NCBI GenBank assembly: GCA_026686845.1
Contig: JAIVEN010000004.1
Location: forward strand, 24,832,827-24,896,826
DNA: 64,000 nt
Source of the DNA: Adenanthera pavonina
Taxonomy: Eukaryota; Streptophyta; Magnoliopsida; Fabales; Fabaceae
Direction of reading: 5' to 3'
Positions within the stretch are counted from its first letter, which is position 1. Every line of letters begins with the position of its first letter. The position numbers were made by a program, and so were the translations under genes. Shown here in pieces: positions 23,679 to 35,429 of the stretch. The notes under the pieces are model-generated. The model was given only the letters and a program-made list of their open reading frames with translations, made no database searches and had not been told where the DNA came from.

Positions 23679-26600
23679 CTTTCCAGTGTGGGTAGATTTC
23701 TTCTCCCCCTTTTTAGCATCATCAGCGGCTTGAGCGTGCATAACAGGAGGAGGTATCTGTGATATTGGAATTGCACGAAGAGGAGCAGGGACAAAAGGCA
23801 AGTCAGGGTTAATTTGAGGAAGAGGTTTAGAAGCTTTAGGGCTCTTTTCCTCATCATCAGAGACATCAAGAAGCTCTTGTATTTCTTTTCTAGAAATAGC
23901 CAATTGAGCCCTTCTCTCCTCTGTGAGACCATATGTTGAAATGGGTGAAGGTTCAGGAACAGGAGGAGGAAACATCTCATCAAGCCTTAGTTTTTGAGCT
24001 TGTATAATGGCATCATATGCAATAGCTTCAGTATTCTTGTATGTCATAAGGCTTCTCTCCTCATTCAGAGCAGCTTGATAATGGGAGCAGAGCTGATGGC
24101 TGCTACAAACTTCTCCATTTGTTCAGATTCTTGAATTGATAGAATTGACTCCTGAGCATCTTCAACAATAGGCTAATGGGAGCTTGCTTCCTGAGGAGCT
24201 TCTTCCTCCATGCCATAGTCCAAGGGTGGACCAAGACTTGTCTCATTGCTAGAGGCCTGTGGAGTGGCCAAAGTTCTAGTAATCTCAGTATCAGTGTGTT
24301 TATCATCATCAGGCTCAGGGGAGGCTAGCTCAAATAGACTTGGAGGTTCAAGAGTAGGAGATTTGGTTGGCTCAGAGGGTTCTAGCTAAGGTCGAGCTGA
24401 TATGGAGGGAATGATACTTCTAATGTCCTCATATGTATCAGCAACCACTTTCATGTTCTTGGCCAACTGAAAAATTTGATCTTGCAGATAAGCAAACTTG
24501 ACATTTTCCTAATCTCTGATGCTCAGCATGAGTACAGACAAGCTGTCATACAACTCGGTGATCTTGGTTGGCTTTGCCTAGGTAAAGGGAGTGGATAGCT
24601 GAGGTGTCTGAGTAGGCTTTGGTGGAGGAGAAATAGGTTGAGAAGATTGTGGTGAGGGCTGTGAGGGTGGAGCAGCCTTAGAGGTTCCTACTTGCTATTG
24701 AGAGCCACTTCCCTCAAAGAACATGTCTTCTGACTTCCTAGCTCCTTTTCTAATCCACCTACCATCTTTTCTCTTAATTTCCATCCTTTGTAGTTCTTCC
24801 TCTTTGAATACTTCAGTGGGTTTGCCTTCCCCTTTCTCCAGGTATTGAATTCTTGCATACTGAAGTAGTTTGGAGATAATAGAGGAAAAGGGCAAAGTGG
24901 AATCTCTCCTCTAATCTCTTGCTTTGATCATGCATCAAAGGAGAATATGACCCATATTTAATAGCTTTCCATGCATGAGAGCAGTCATCACATATACTTG
25001 AGCTCTTATGATCAGATTAAAGCTTCCCCCTTTATTGAATATGATCCTAGACACAATATAGTGTAGGATCTTGACTTGAGCACTAAGGTCAGAAGGCTTC
25101 AGCAAACTCAGAGGAGGCCTATTCTCTTGTCTTTTGAACAGGGTATTCAATACTATACTTTCTTTGTAATTCAAGAAAGCACCTCCTTCCTCATCCACAG
25201 TTTCATCCTCATCTATGTACCTTGAGATGGTGACGTCAATCTTTAGGCCATCTTGCCCAGGGATTTCCAGTACTTCATTGAAGGTTTCATTAGACAGCCA
25301 GATAGTTCTGGACCTCAGATTTACCTCCAATTTCTCCTTGTTGCTATTATACCTCAGAGTAGCATACCAAGTTTTGATAACCTCATCATCATATCTCTCC
25401 TTAATTTCCAACAAGTTTTTACATCTTATCATCCATAGCCCAGCATCAAAATTGTTGGAAATAAGAAATTCTTCCATATTTGTACAGTGAGGCTTAATTA
25501 CCTTCTTGTTGATGAACTTGGTGGTATACTCATTCAGGATATGAGCATTGCTCCATAATGGCTTCATGGTTAACTGGTATTCCTCTGACTCGGTACTGGA
25601 GGAGAAAGAAGAAGTAGGAGGTGTTGAATTAAGTGTTTTGATGATTCCAAACCAACCTTCTAGAGCCTGGAAAGGAGATATCAAAGGTGCATGGAAGATC
25701 TCAAATGAAGAAATCCAAGTAAAATCAACACAAGATTAGATATAGGAACTCTTACTCAGTTTAATTTGAAAAAAAGACTTTGAATTGGCAAAAGAATGTT
25801 TGTAGAAATATGATTCCATGTTAATTCATGGAACACTTGAAAAACACCCACTAACAGACGAAGTTTAAAGTTTTAAAGTTGATCTATTGCTTTGAAAATT
25901 CAAACTTTGGCTTCTGAAATTCAAATTTCAAATTGAAAATTAGTTAGTCAGAAAAGAGACTCCTCTGACAAATGAACTTTGAGTGCAGAAATTCAAACTT
26001 TGACATGAGTCTGACAAGAGCCCTTTCTGACAGACGAACTTTGAGTTTTGAAAATTTGAATTTCTAATATAACACAATTCATGAAAATGAAAAATTCATC
26101 TAAGGATATGTCAAAGTTCATCTGAAAGTGATTTTTAGAAAGAGTCCAAAATTAGCTCACTGATAGACGAATTTTGACTTTGAAAATTCGAACTTTAGAA
26201 ACAAAGCTTGCAAGTCTGTTATGACAATTTGTTGACATATGAATATTGGTATTTAGAAATTTGAACTTTGAAATAAGTCTGATAAGAGCTCCCTCTGACA
26301 GACGAACTTTGAATCTTGAAAATTCAAATTTTGAAAAGATGAACTACTGTGCCTTATTGAGCTGCTCACTGACAAACGAATTTTGGGCACTAAAATTCGA
26401 ACTTTGAAGGCACTGTAGCAATATGGGATTACTGTTCATACTTATAAAAAGAACTTTAACTTGAAAATTCATATGTTCCAACACATAAATGTTTTTCAAT
26501 GATGAAAATTCGAACTTTGATTTATAACAGATGAACTTTGAAACTCAACATTGAAGTCTTTAGCTTTCGGTCACTGTGAAATTTGTTTGTTGACTAACCA

Positions 26601-27497
26601 AAATTTGAACTTTGAATGTCAGAAGCATTAAATGCGATTGGTGAACAGATAGTTTTTCAAAGCAACCGTTGGGTAACTTCTCCAATGGATAGATTTTGTC
26701 TCTAATGTATAGTTAAGACCTAAATCTATAAATATAACATCATTTGAAGTTGTGGGTTATGAATTTAATGTTGTATATACTAAAACTCTGTTAAATTCTC
26801 AACTCAAAGTCTCTTACTCTCACACTTCATTCTTCTGCACTTAAACTTTCATATACACTCAAAATTAGAGAGTTCATTCCTTGTAATTAATCTTATCTTC
26901 ATCTGGAAGAAAGATTTTCTTGTGAGGGGATATCACAAGGGATTTGGGAAACACTTAGTTAGAGTGCAGAGAGAGAACTTGTAAGTTCTAAGAATAGAGC
27001 ATCAAGGCTGTACTGAGGCAATTGTAAGAAGCCCACTGAATTCTTATAGGAGAGTTGAAAATCTCAAGTAGTTGCTTGGGGATTGGACGTAGGTCAAGAT
27101 AGAGAGATCGAACAAGGATAAACTTCTGTGTCTATCCTTCTTCTTTACTGTTCTTACATTGCTATTCTTTTATACTCTATTTTACTATCTCTTTTATCTT
27201 CACTATACTCTTGAATTTTGCAGAAAATTTTAATCTTCCCAATTCACCCCCTCTTGAGAAGCCAGCATATCTAACAGGAGGAACATGGGCAGCAGGTACA
27301 AGTTTCTTCGAAGGAGTAGGTACAGGTTTCTTTGAATCTACATTGGGAGTAGTTTTCTGCTTTTTGGATGGAGTATCGTTGCTAGATTTGCCTTTCCTTT
27401 TCTAAGTCTCACCTTTCTTTGAGGTGTATTGAGACTTAACTACTCTTTTTAGTCTAGACTCTTCTTTGCCAACTTCTGGATTTTTCACTCTTGCCAT
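23679..27497 (-). pseudogene. extra ORF downstream of copia pol (about 720 codons, split by solo LTR)
   Basis: Minus-strand frame starting at ATG 27497 (MARVKNPEVGKEE), with a Lys/Pro-rich N-terminus (SSNDTPSKKQK, PTPSKK). It is cut at Pro-Pro by the solo LTR at 25622-27276 and resumes in frame at PTSSFSSSTES. The central globular part (25600-24950) has NEYTTKFINKK, RTIWLSNETFNEVLEIPG and SRIIFNKGGSFNLIIRAQ; the last part (24900-23679) is Pro/Glu-rich with a helical segment. The centre resembles the plant 'putative transposon protein' domain found in retrotransposon-associated ORFs; this is recognition from memory, not a search. At least five in-frame stops (one at codon 32). Position after pol, in the same sense, is that of envelope-like ORFs in Sireviruses. 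Function unknown. Confidence 0.65.
25622..27276 (+). mobile_element. solo LTR, family S (S4)
   Basis: 1655 bp, TGTTGAATTAAG to CCAGCATATCTAACA, with a perfect target duplication GGAGG (25617-25621 and 27277-27281). It lies antisense to the host ORF, which continues in frame once the LTR and one duplicate are ignored. The motif array is clear: GACAGACGAA-like boxes near 25853, 25967, 26028, 26161, 26295, 26369 and 26527, most followed within 20-40 bp by a GAAAATTCGAA-like segment. TATA-like TATAAATATA at 26727. Confidence 0.95.
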
Positions 27498-28487
27498 TCT
27501 CGTGAATGAATGTTGCAGAAAGATGCAAGGAATGAGTTTATAAGGTGCGAAATGAAGTTTAAATAGTGGGAAATGGAGATTCGTGAATGGAATTAATGAG
27601 AATTTAAGAGAGGAGATGAATAGACTAGAGAGAGATGAATAGGGTTGTGTCTGTTCAGAGCGAGATCCTTCATTTTAACTACTGTAATTGTTTAACAGAC
27701 AAATTTTAAGGGGACAAAATTTAAATTTTGAGTAGTTACTAGTTAACGAACACAAGAAGGCTTTCTGACAGACAAATTTTCTTCATGAAGTTCGTCTGAT
27801 AGAAGCTAAGTTCAAGGAACAAGAAGCAACAGACGAACTTTGATTCATCAAAGTTCAAATTTGGAAGATTCAAGCATTAAGCAAACACAAATAGGACAAG
27901 CAACAAATGAGTTTCATTTTTGAAAGACCGTCTAACAGAGGCTTGACATGAAAGCATGCTTCAACAAATGAATTTTGTGATTCAAAAATTCAAATTTCAA
28001 AATTTTGTAAAGAGTCTTTAAAATGCGTATTTTGAGGTAATGAAATTTTCATAGAGATCATTTTGAACAAAGTCAACATTCACTTTGTATTCTGAAATTC
28101 AAATTTTCAATAGTCAACAGACGAATTTCGAGGGATATGAAAGTACTGTAACAATGTGGAAGTTATTGAAATTCATTTGATAAGCACCTAAGTTGGAATG
28201 TTAAGAATACCAATCCATTCAAATACATGATTCAACATCGAAATTCATCTAATAACATCTAAAATGCGAATTTCTGATTTCTGAACTTACAGATATTGCC
28301 TGAAAGTTCAAATTTCAGCTTTCCTTCAAATGTTTTGACTGTATAGGTCCGATTAACTCCAGTAAATTGATTTGTTATCTTCTAGACTTATGTGGAGTAC
28401 CTACAAAATATCTTAAACACACTCCGATGCATATATTAGTATTAATTTAATATCAGAAGATTTAAATGGATTCATTTAGAGACTTGC
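27498..28487 (-). other. spacer between copia pol and extra ORF with LTR-like motifs
   Basis: 990 bp without a credible frame, lying just upstream of the extra ORF's ATG. It is not a family S LTR (no matching ends) yet it repeatedly carries that LTR's signature: ACAGACAAATTTT near 27697, CTGACAGACAAATTTTC near 27765, GTTCGTCTGATAG near 27800, CAACAGACGAACTTTG near 27827, and GAAATTCAAATTTTC near 28093. It may be an internal promoter derived from LTR sequence, or simply shared ancestry. Confidence 0.55.
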
Positions 28488-29150
28488 TTACAATTCATTG
28501 GGATTTACCATTCCCAATTCTCTTCTGATTTTGTAGTGTATATCTTTTCCAAGTGGCTTAGTCAGGATGTCTGCAATTTGATCTTCAGTAGGGGTGTATT
28601 CTAATTTGATGTCTCATTTCAAAACATGATCCCTTATGAAGTGATGTCTTACTTCAATGTGCTTTGTCCGTGAATGCATAACTGGATTCTTTGTGATGTT
28701 GATAATACTTTGGTTGTCACATTTTATTAGTATCTCCATCATCTCAATCTCAAGATCTTCAAGTTACTCCTTCATCCAAAGGACTTGAGCACAGGAACTG
28801 CCTACTGCAACATATTTAGCTTCTATAGTGGAGAGAAGTACACTATTCTGCTTCTTGCTAAACCATGAGACCAAGGATCCTCCAAGAAACTAACACGTTC
28901 CACTTGTGCTTTTTCTATCAATTTTAGATCCAGCAAAGTCAGCATCACTATATCTTGTGAGCTCTTCTCCATTGCCTTTTGGATACTAAAGTTCTATTTG
29001 TGATGTTTCAATTAGGTATCTAAAAATTCTTTTCATAGCTGTTGCATGGGACTCTTTGGGACATGATTGAAACCTTGCACACATATAGACACTAAACAAA
29101 ATGTCAGGTCTACTAGCTGTTAGGTAAAGCAATGAGCCAAACATCCTCCT
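28488..29150 (-). pseudogene. copia RNase H (minus element)
   Basis: C-terminal end of pol with typical copia RNase H blocks: LYLTASRPDILFSVYMCARFQ near 29090 (with a change from the usual start), SDADFAGSKIDRKSTSG near 28940, SVLLSTIEAKYVAVGSSC near 28830, KNPVMHSRTKHIEVRHHF near 28660, and DILTKPL near 28560, ending NPNEL at a TAA at 28488-28490. Stops occur where Trp, Gln or Arg is expected. It reads directly on from RT. Confidence 0.85.
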
Positions 29151-30251
29151 ATACTAAGTTATGTCAAAGGGCTTTTCTCCCTCATCCATGTCAAGTTTTG
29201 TTGCAGTAGCCATATGAGTCCCTATTGATTTGGCGTTTTCCATTCCAAACTTTTTCAGCAGCTCTTTTAGATATTTTGATTGATTCAAGAAGATGCCGTC
29301 ATTACATTGTTTAATTTGCAGTCTAAGGAAGAAGTTGAGCTTACGTATCATTGACATTTCAAATTTCCCCTACATTAGCTTAGAGAAGTTCTTGCAAAGA
29401 GATTCATTAGTAGCACCAAATATAATATTATCAACATAAATTTGAATAATAAGTAAGTCTTTGTTTTCTTTCTTGGTAAATAAAGTTGTATTTACTTTTC
29501 CTCTATTGAATCCCTTTTCTGTTAGAAAGTTGCTTAACCTTTTATACCATGATCTAGGAGCTTATTTTAATCCATGAAGAGCTTTCTTCAATTTATGAAC
29601 ATAGTTTGGTTTTGTTGAGTCCTCAAATCCTAGAGGTTGATCAACATAAACCTCCTCCATGATATATCCATTTGGAAAAGCACTTTTTACATCCATTTGA
29701 TATAACATTATGTTTTTCATGCATGCATAGGCCAATAGGATTCTAATTGCTTCCAATCATGCAACTGGAGCAAAATTTTCCTCAAAATCAATACCTTCTT
29801 GATTATATCCTTTGGCAACTAATCTTGCTTTATTTCTAATGATTGTTCCTGATTTATTAAGTTTATTTCTAAAAATCCATTTAGTGCCAATAATAGGGTG
29901 ATTTTTAGGTGTAGGTACTAAATCCCAAACTTGATTTCTTTCAAACTGATTTAGTTCATCTTGCATAGCTAGAATCCAGTACTCATCAATTAAGGCTTCT
30001 TCAGCACACTTAGGTTTAATTTGGGAAATAAAAGCACAATTGATCATTTAATCCCTAAGCTGTTTTCTGGTTTTAACTTTCTTCTGAACATCCCCAAACA
30101 CTTGATCAATTGGATGATTCCTTTGATATCTCCAAGCTTTAGGGAGTTCTTGAGATATTTTCTCATTGTTCTCATACTTAAGATCTTTCTCCTGAATATC
30201 TTCCTCTTCATTTGTAGATTCAGATATTTTTAGAGGTTCAATTTTATCTTC
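29151..30251 (-). pseudogene. copia reverse transcriptase (minus element)
   Basis: RVT_2-type copia RT. Blocks in order: DEYWILAMQDELNQFERNQVW at 29940-30000, IIGTKWIFRNKLN and ARLVAKGYNQ, GIDFEENFAPVA followed by a stop where Arg is expected, then MDVKSAFPNGYIMEEVYVDQP, KLKKALHGLK, and KLNFFLRLQIKQ at 29154-29357. The catalytic motif at 29427-29438 reads Y-V-D-N, so the second Asp is Asn. It belongs to the same polyprotein as the integrase at 30252-31493. Nonfunctional. Confidence 0.9.
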
Positions 30252-31493
30252 TCAAGAAAGATTTATGTTCTTAAAGCTAGAAATGAGATCATCTTCATCA
30301 ATGACATGCTTGAAAATAGTTTCATTTTCAATAAAAACATGTACAGACTTTCCTATAGTTCTAGTGTTTTTATTGAAAACCCTATATACTTTACTTCTAC
30401 TTGAATAGCCAAGGAATATACCTTCATCTAATTGTGCATTAAACTTACCCAGATTCTCTTTTCCATTATTGTGAATGAAGCACTTATGGCTAAATACTTG
30501 CAGGTGTGAGAGGTTTGGCTTCCTTCTTTTGTATAGCTTATAAGGTGTCTTCCCTAGAATTGGCTTGATGTAGGCTCTGTTTATGATATTACTCACTGTG
30601 TTTACCGCATCACCCCAGAAAACTTGAGGAAGCTCCTTTTCGTTCAACGTTAGTCTAGCCATTTCTCCAATTGTTCTATTCTTCCTTTCTACTACTCCAT
30701 TTTGCTGAGGAGTTGTTGGTGCTTAGAAGTTGTGATCAATTCCATGCAATCATAGTACTTCAGAAAGCTTGAGTTTTAGAATTCTCCTCCATGATCAGAC
30801 TTGATAGACACAATGAAAATACCTTTCTCATTTTACACTTTCTTAGCCAAGGTTACAAATACATCAAATATTTCATTCTTGGAAGAAAGGAATAAAGTCC
30901 AGGTAAATCTAGAGTAATCATTTACAATGACAAGAACATACAAGTTTCCACCAATGTTTTTTACTCTAGATGGACCTATTAAATCTATATGCAATAATTG
31001 CAGTGGTCTAGATTTGGTGATTACTTTTTTAGGTTTGAATGATAATTTAGTTTGTTTCCCTTTGAGGCATGCATCACATTCTTTATCTTTTTCAAAAGAA
31101 ATTTTTGGTAAACCAGTGACTAAAACATTCTTAATTAATTGTTAGTTGATTTATGTTAACATGTGCTAGTTTTCTATGCCACAACCAACTGCCATTATCT
31201 ATACTAATTAAACATACAGAGTCTAAAGTGTGAAGTTTGTCAAGATCAATAGTATAACAGTTACTATCCCTTTGATCTTTGAGAATTACTTTGTGATCAC
31301 TTTTTCATATGACTAGGCAAAATTTTGAGTCAAACAGTACCCAATTTCCTATGTCACATGTCTGATTCACACTTAGCAGATTGTGGTTGAGACCAACTAC
31401 AAACAACATATCTTCTATAGATGTTTCAGGATTCTTGCCAATAATACTAATGCCAACTATTCTACCATATTGGTCACCTCCAAAGGTCACCTT
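30252..31493 (-). pseudogene. copia pre-integrase and integrase (minus element)
   Basis: At 31305-31490 the pre-integrase zinc region reads FGGDQYGRIVGISIIGKN and VVGLNHNLLSVNQTCD. The integrase core follows: SIKSDHGGEF near 30780-30810 with a stop just after it, then NGVVERKNRTIGEMARLTL near 30660-30700. The C-terminal region (30252-30662) is open, with LPQVFWGDAVNT, KCFIHNNGKENLGKFN and EGIFLGYSSRSKVYRVFN, as in copia integrases. The upstream part of the same frame continues at 34933, across a solo LTR, between KGGKV and TFGGDQ. Confidence 0.88.
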
Positions 31494-34400
31494 TATAACA
31501 CCTTACTTTTAGACTCATTTCCCATGTATTGGACTCCTTTTAAGTCTAATTATACTTGATCCTAAGCTTGAATCACATAAGAATGAAAATCAGAATCTCC
31601 AAAATTTTAGGTTACTGTTCATATGGTAGTTTTCACTTTGCCAACTGAATTTTGAAAATTTATAACTAATTCTAAAAAAATAATTTCATAGTGATTCAAG
31701 TCTCTAACAATAGATAAAAACCTTATATACATGGAAAAATTATGAAACTGAGCATTCACTTGACCAATTTATACAGTTTATTTCTCAAATATTTACTATA
31801 TATTTGCTCATTTTCTCTTCCCCAGGATTTTGGCCTTATATTTAAAAATTCATATTTCACTCTACCCTGAGCCAATTTATGCATTTTCTATATCATTAGA
31901 AATCCCTGTATGTCCTATTTCTATATATATTTTTCTTGTACATGTATTTTACTTGTACAGGGCATGGTGATAACTTAAATCATAAAGGGTCAGAATCCAA
32001 CTCTTACTAGAACAGTTTTAAGAAAAACTCCATATCTCCTATTATATAGCTCCAATTAACTTCAAATCAGTGGCATATGAGACGTAAAACATAGATATTT
32101 TTACACATATAAACCACTAAATATTTAGAGCTTTGTACGATTTTATATTAGCTTTTGAATTTTCCAGTACCTACTTTTCAGTTTTCAGTTTTCCCATTCT
32201 TGCCCTATTCTGAACCCTGAGTTAGAAAATTCACCATTAATTGTATACAAATCCAAATGGGGTGAATAGGGTGTCATATTAAAGGTTAAGATGCCCTCTA
32301 TCTGGTATAAAAATACCATAACCTAATCTCACATTACGTATAGAATAAGGGTGAATGAAATAGACATGTTTGGAAAATACCCTGTTTCAGTCTATATTGC
32401 CATTTGCTTACCAAAACCCTTGTAAATGAACTCATTTTAGCATGAAACTTAGTAGAACATAACTTAACATCATAATATCTATAACTTCAAATTCTCATGC
32501 ATTTTCCACAACATTAACATAATAATCACCATTTTACAATTTCATATAAAACAAGACATAAATAACCATTCACATTATAACACAATGGCTTGCAACATCA
32601 TTTCCTTCTTCATGCCTTTTGCTCCTTCCTTAGCTCTTTTGCATTGGTTCTCCCTAGCATGGTTAGTCATTGAAGGGGGGGGTGAGATTCAAAGAATGTC
32701 AGTAGCAATCACCATTCATGCAATCATATTATCACATTAAGCATATAATCATCATAAAACATCAAGTGAATGCTTTTAAACATTTATGCCATAATATTTT
32801 ACAAAAATTTTGGCGGAGTTTTGTTTTATATTTTAAACATCCCGGGGTATCAAAACCCTCAATTAACTCAGCCAACATTCTCAAAGCATCACAATTCATC
32901 ATATCAAACAATAGGCAAGTCATCAAACTCATTGAAAATCATATGACAATATAAGGCAAGAATAGGCAAATTGCTACCTTCATAGTTTCTCTTACTCTTC
33001 AACTTGATACCAATACTCCCACTAGCTTCCTTGGGCTTCTTCAAGTCCTAATGCACCATCAAACAACTATTCAAGCTAATGGTTCCATGACTTTCTTCAA
33101 AAAGTGTTCATGAAACCCTAATTCTTCAAAAATTCACCAAAAATTCATTCCTAACTCAAAAATGATGAATTATACCTCTATTCCATGTAATTTTTCATGA
33201 GGAAGCCAAATATGGCATCAGAATTACCAAATTAAATTTCTAACTCAGTTATTGTTCATTCCGAATTAAGCTTCAAAAACCTAAAAATTTCACATTCTTA
33301 ATCTTGAACTTTTTCATGAAACCATCACTTGTTCCTAAGGTTTTCCACCATGAGGAACTCATTTTTGGCATCAAAAACATGAAATTCCAACTCTAAGTGG
33401 GAACATTAACTCGTCCAAAATCAGGGAAATTCAAGAAAAATTGCTACATTTTGTTATACAACAAACCACTTGCATATTCAAGCTTTAAATGTGTAGTCTA
33501 ACATTTCCCCCATGTTCTATGGTTTGTAAACTCATTTCCTTGCTAAATCATGTTTGGATGAAACCCTAAGATAGAAAGGAATCAAACTAAACCATAAACC
33601 ATCCTTTGGAAACCATAGATAGTAAGCTTAGGGTAGTAGTATGCAAGCTTACCAATTTGTGCTTCAAGTTCCTTTGGTTTTCACTTCTTTTCTCTCTTCC
33701 TTATTCCTCCCTTTGTTTGCGTTTTTCTTTTCTGGTCTATGGCTGCAGAAGTCACACACAATACGATGGAGAAGAAGTGTGCTTAGGTGGCTTAATGATA
33801 TACTTAATCATAGTTAATTACTTAAACCAACCTTAGTTACTTTTTGGCTAAAAATTGACAACTTCTTAAGGAAGTTTTACCAAACAATTATGCTACCCAA
33901 ACTGCCCCAAATGTCACGCCCAATGAATGATTTGAGTGCTCCAAAAATGCTCAATTTTTTCTGGTCCAGATATATACTGAACCTGGTAATTTTTAACCGT
34001 AACAATAAAATCGTCTTTCTAGTAACTTTGCATTTTTGGGCTACAGGACTATTCTAATTTTATTTTTATATTTTCATAATTATTCTGTCCCAAATGGTAT
34101 CTGTGTATGGCCCATACTTTGATCAGGTTTCTTTTTAACCATCGGTGGGGCCCACATTTACTTTATCGGTTTACTATTACTTTTGGACACTTTGCACTGA
34201 TTATTTCTTTATTCTTGAACATTAACCCTCAGTGCCATATACCATTGGACTTCTTTCACCAAGACATTTCTAATACTTATTCCGCGTAATTTTATGACTT
34301 TAAGGACATGGATGTCCTTTTTATAGTTCTTTGGGGGCAAAAATATAATTTCTCATTTTTCCGTCCCACTGGAAAAAATGACCTTTTTATCCTTCTTCAC

Positions 34401-34932
34401 GCTTAACGGTGTCTCTCCAATTTCTCCAATTTTTCATGTATTTTATGATATCAACATTTATTCTTGGAGTTAAAATGCAATATTCATATTTTTCTATTAA
34501 TATGGGAAATGACCGTTTTGCCCTTTAGCCGGGTAAAAATATAATTATTCATTCTTTTGGGCACTTTCTTGTAATTTTACCCAAAGACCAATTTTTTTTT
34601 TATTTCTTTCTCACTATTCACCCTAACTTCAAATTGACCTATCTCTTAACCTGGACCTCCCGGGTATGCAATACTTATACCATTGCGCTCATCTTGGAGA
34701 GTGCTTTCCTTCAAGTGGTATATTGCAAATTTTTTGGGGAAAGTTTTGGAATTAATTTCTACTAAGGACCTTATGGAAAATTAATTTCAATTAAGGACCA
34801 AACATAATTTCTTCTAAAAATTAAATGATAAATTAATTCCTTCTAAAGCCTGATTATATATAACATTTTTGTCTCGCTTCGTTTCTCATCTTTTATTCAT
34901 TTTATAACATCCATAAAAATAGGGATATTACA
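31494..34932 (-). mobile_element. solo LTR, family G (G4), inserted in copia pol
   Basis: 3439 bp, left edge TATAACACCTTAC (normal TG mutated to TA), right edge GGGATATTACA, with a perfect target duplication ACCTT (31489-31493 and 34933-34937). Copia coding sequence continues in the same reading sense on both sides. The interior matches other family G LTRs (TTTTGGCCTTATATTT near 31830, GTGAGATTCAAAGAATGTCAG near 32683, ATGGTATCTGTGTATGGCCC near 34097). No ORF of note; short frames are chance. Confidence 0.9.
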
Positions 34933-35429
34933 ACCTTTCCTCCTTTCTTGTCTCTAAGGGTGATGAACTTCTCCTTGTTACCAGTCATATGTTTTGAGTA
35001 AGCATTGTCCATATAGCATTTGTTTCTTTTGCTAGCTCTCAGACAAACCTGCAAAACAAGGTTCATTTTTGCCTTTTGGGTACCCAAATTTGCTTGGGTC
35101 CTTTTCTGTTTGTGGCATTTTCCCTAGATACAGATGTACTTTTGGGAATCCATTCTACCTTCCTGCCAAGTCCATTTTTCTTTAACAAACATGAATTGGA
35201 AGCATGTTCCTTCATGTTACAGAAGTGACAGATGATAAAGGGACCACTAGATTGTGATGCAAGAAGAAAGCAATGTAGATAATATTTTTGTTTTACATGT
35301 TTTGGTTGAACATAAGATTCAATGCATTTTGAGTTGTAACTTTTCTTTTTATGTCCATTAGCATGCATAAAATGTCTCATATATAGATTTTAATTTTTCT
35401 TTTCATTCTTTTCTTTAATTGCACATGGA
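34933..35429 (-). pseudogene. copia gag C-terminus, protease and pre-integrase start (minus element)
   Basis: At 35063-35380 a second knuckle reads CHFCNMKEHASNSC, a complete CX2CX4HX4C, followed by LGRKVEWIPKS and KGPKQIWVPK, an arrangement typical of the Sirevirus lineage. At 34902-35087 comes the protease active-site area CYMDNAYSKHMTGNKEKF; other elements have Asp-Ser-Gly at the Asp-Asn-Ala position, so it should be dead. A frame break separates the two segments. The frame ends at the solo LTR. Confidence 0.8.

Noticed and set aside
25622..27276. Regularly spaced short repeats resembling a CRISPR-like array
   Set aside because: The motif is degenerate, spacing varies, and the block is an LTR with target duplications in a plant genome; it is a promoter-type array, not CRISPR.
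23679..27497. Extra copia ORF as a true envelope protein
   Set aside because: No signal peptide, transmembrane segment or cleavage motif is visible; only its position is envelope-like.
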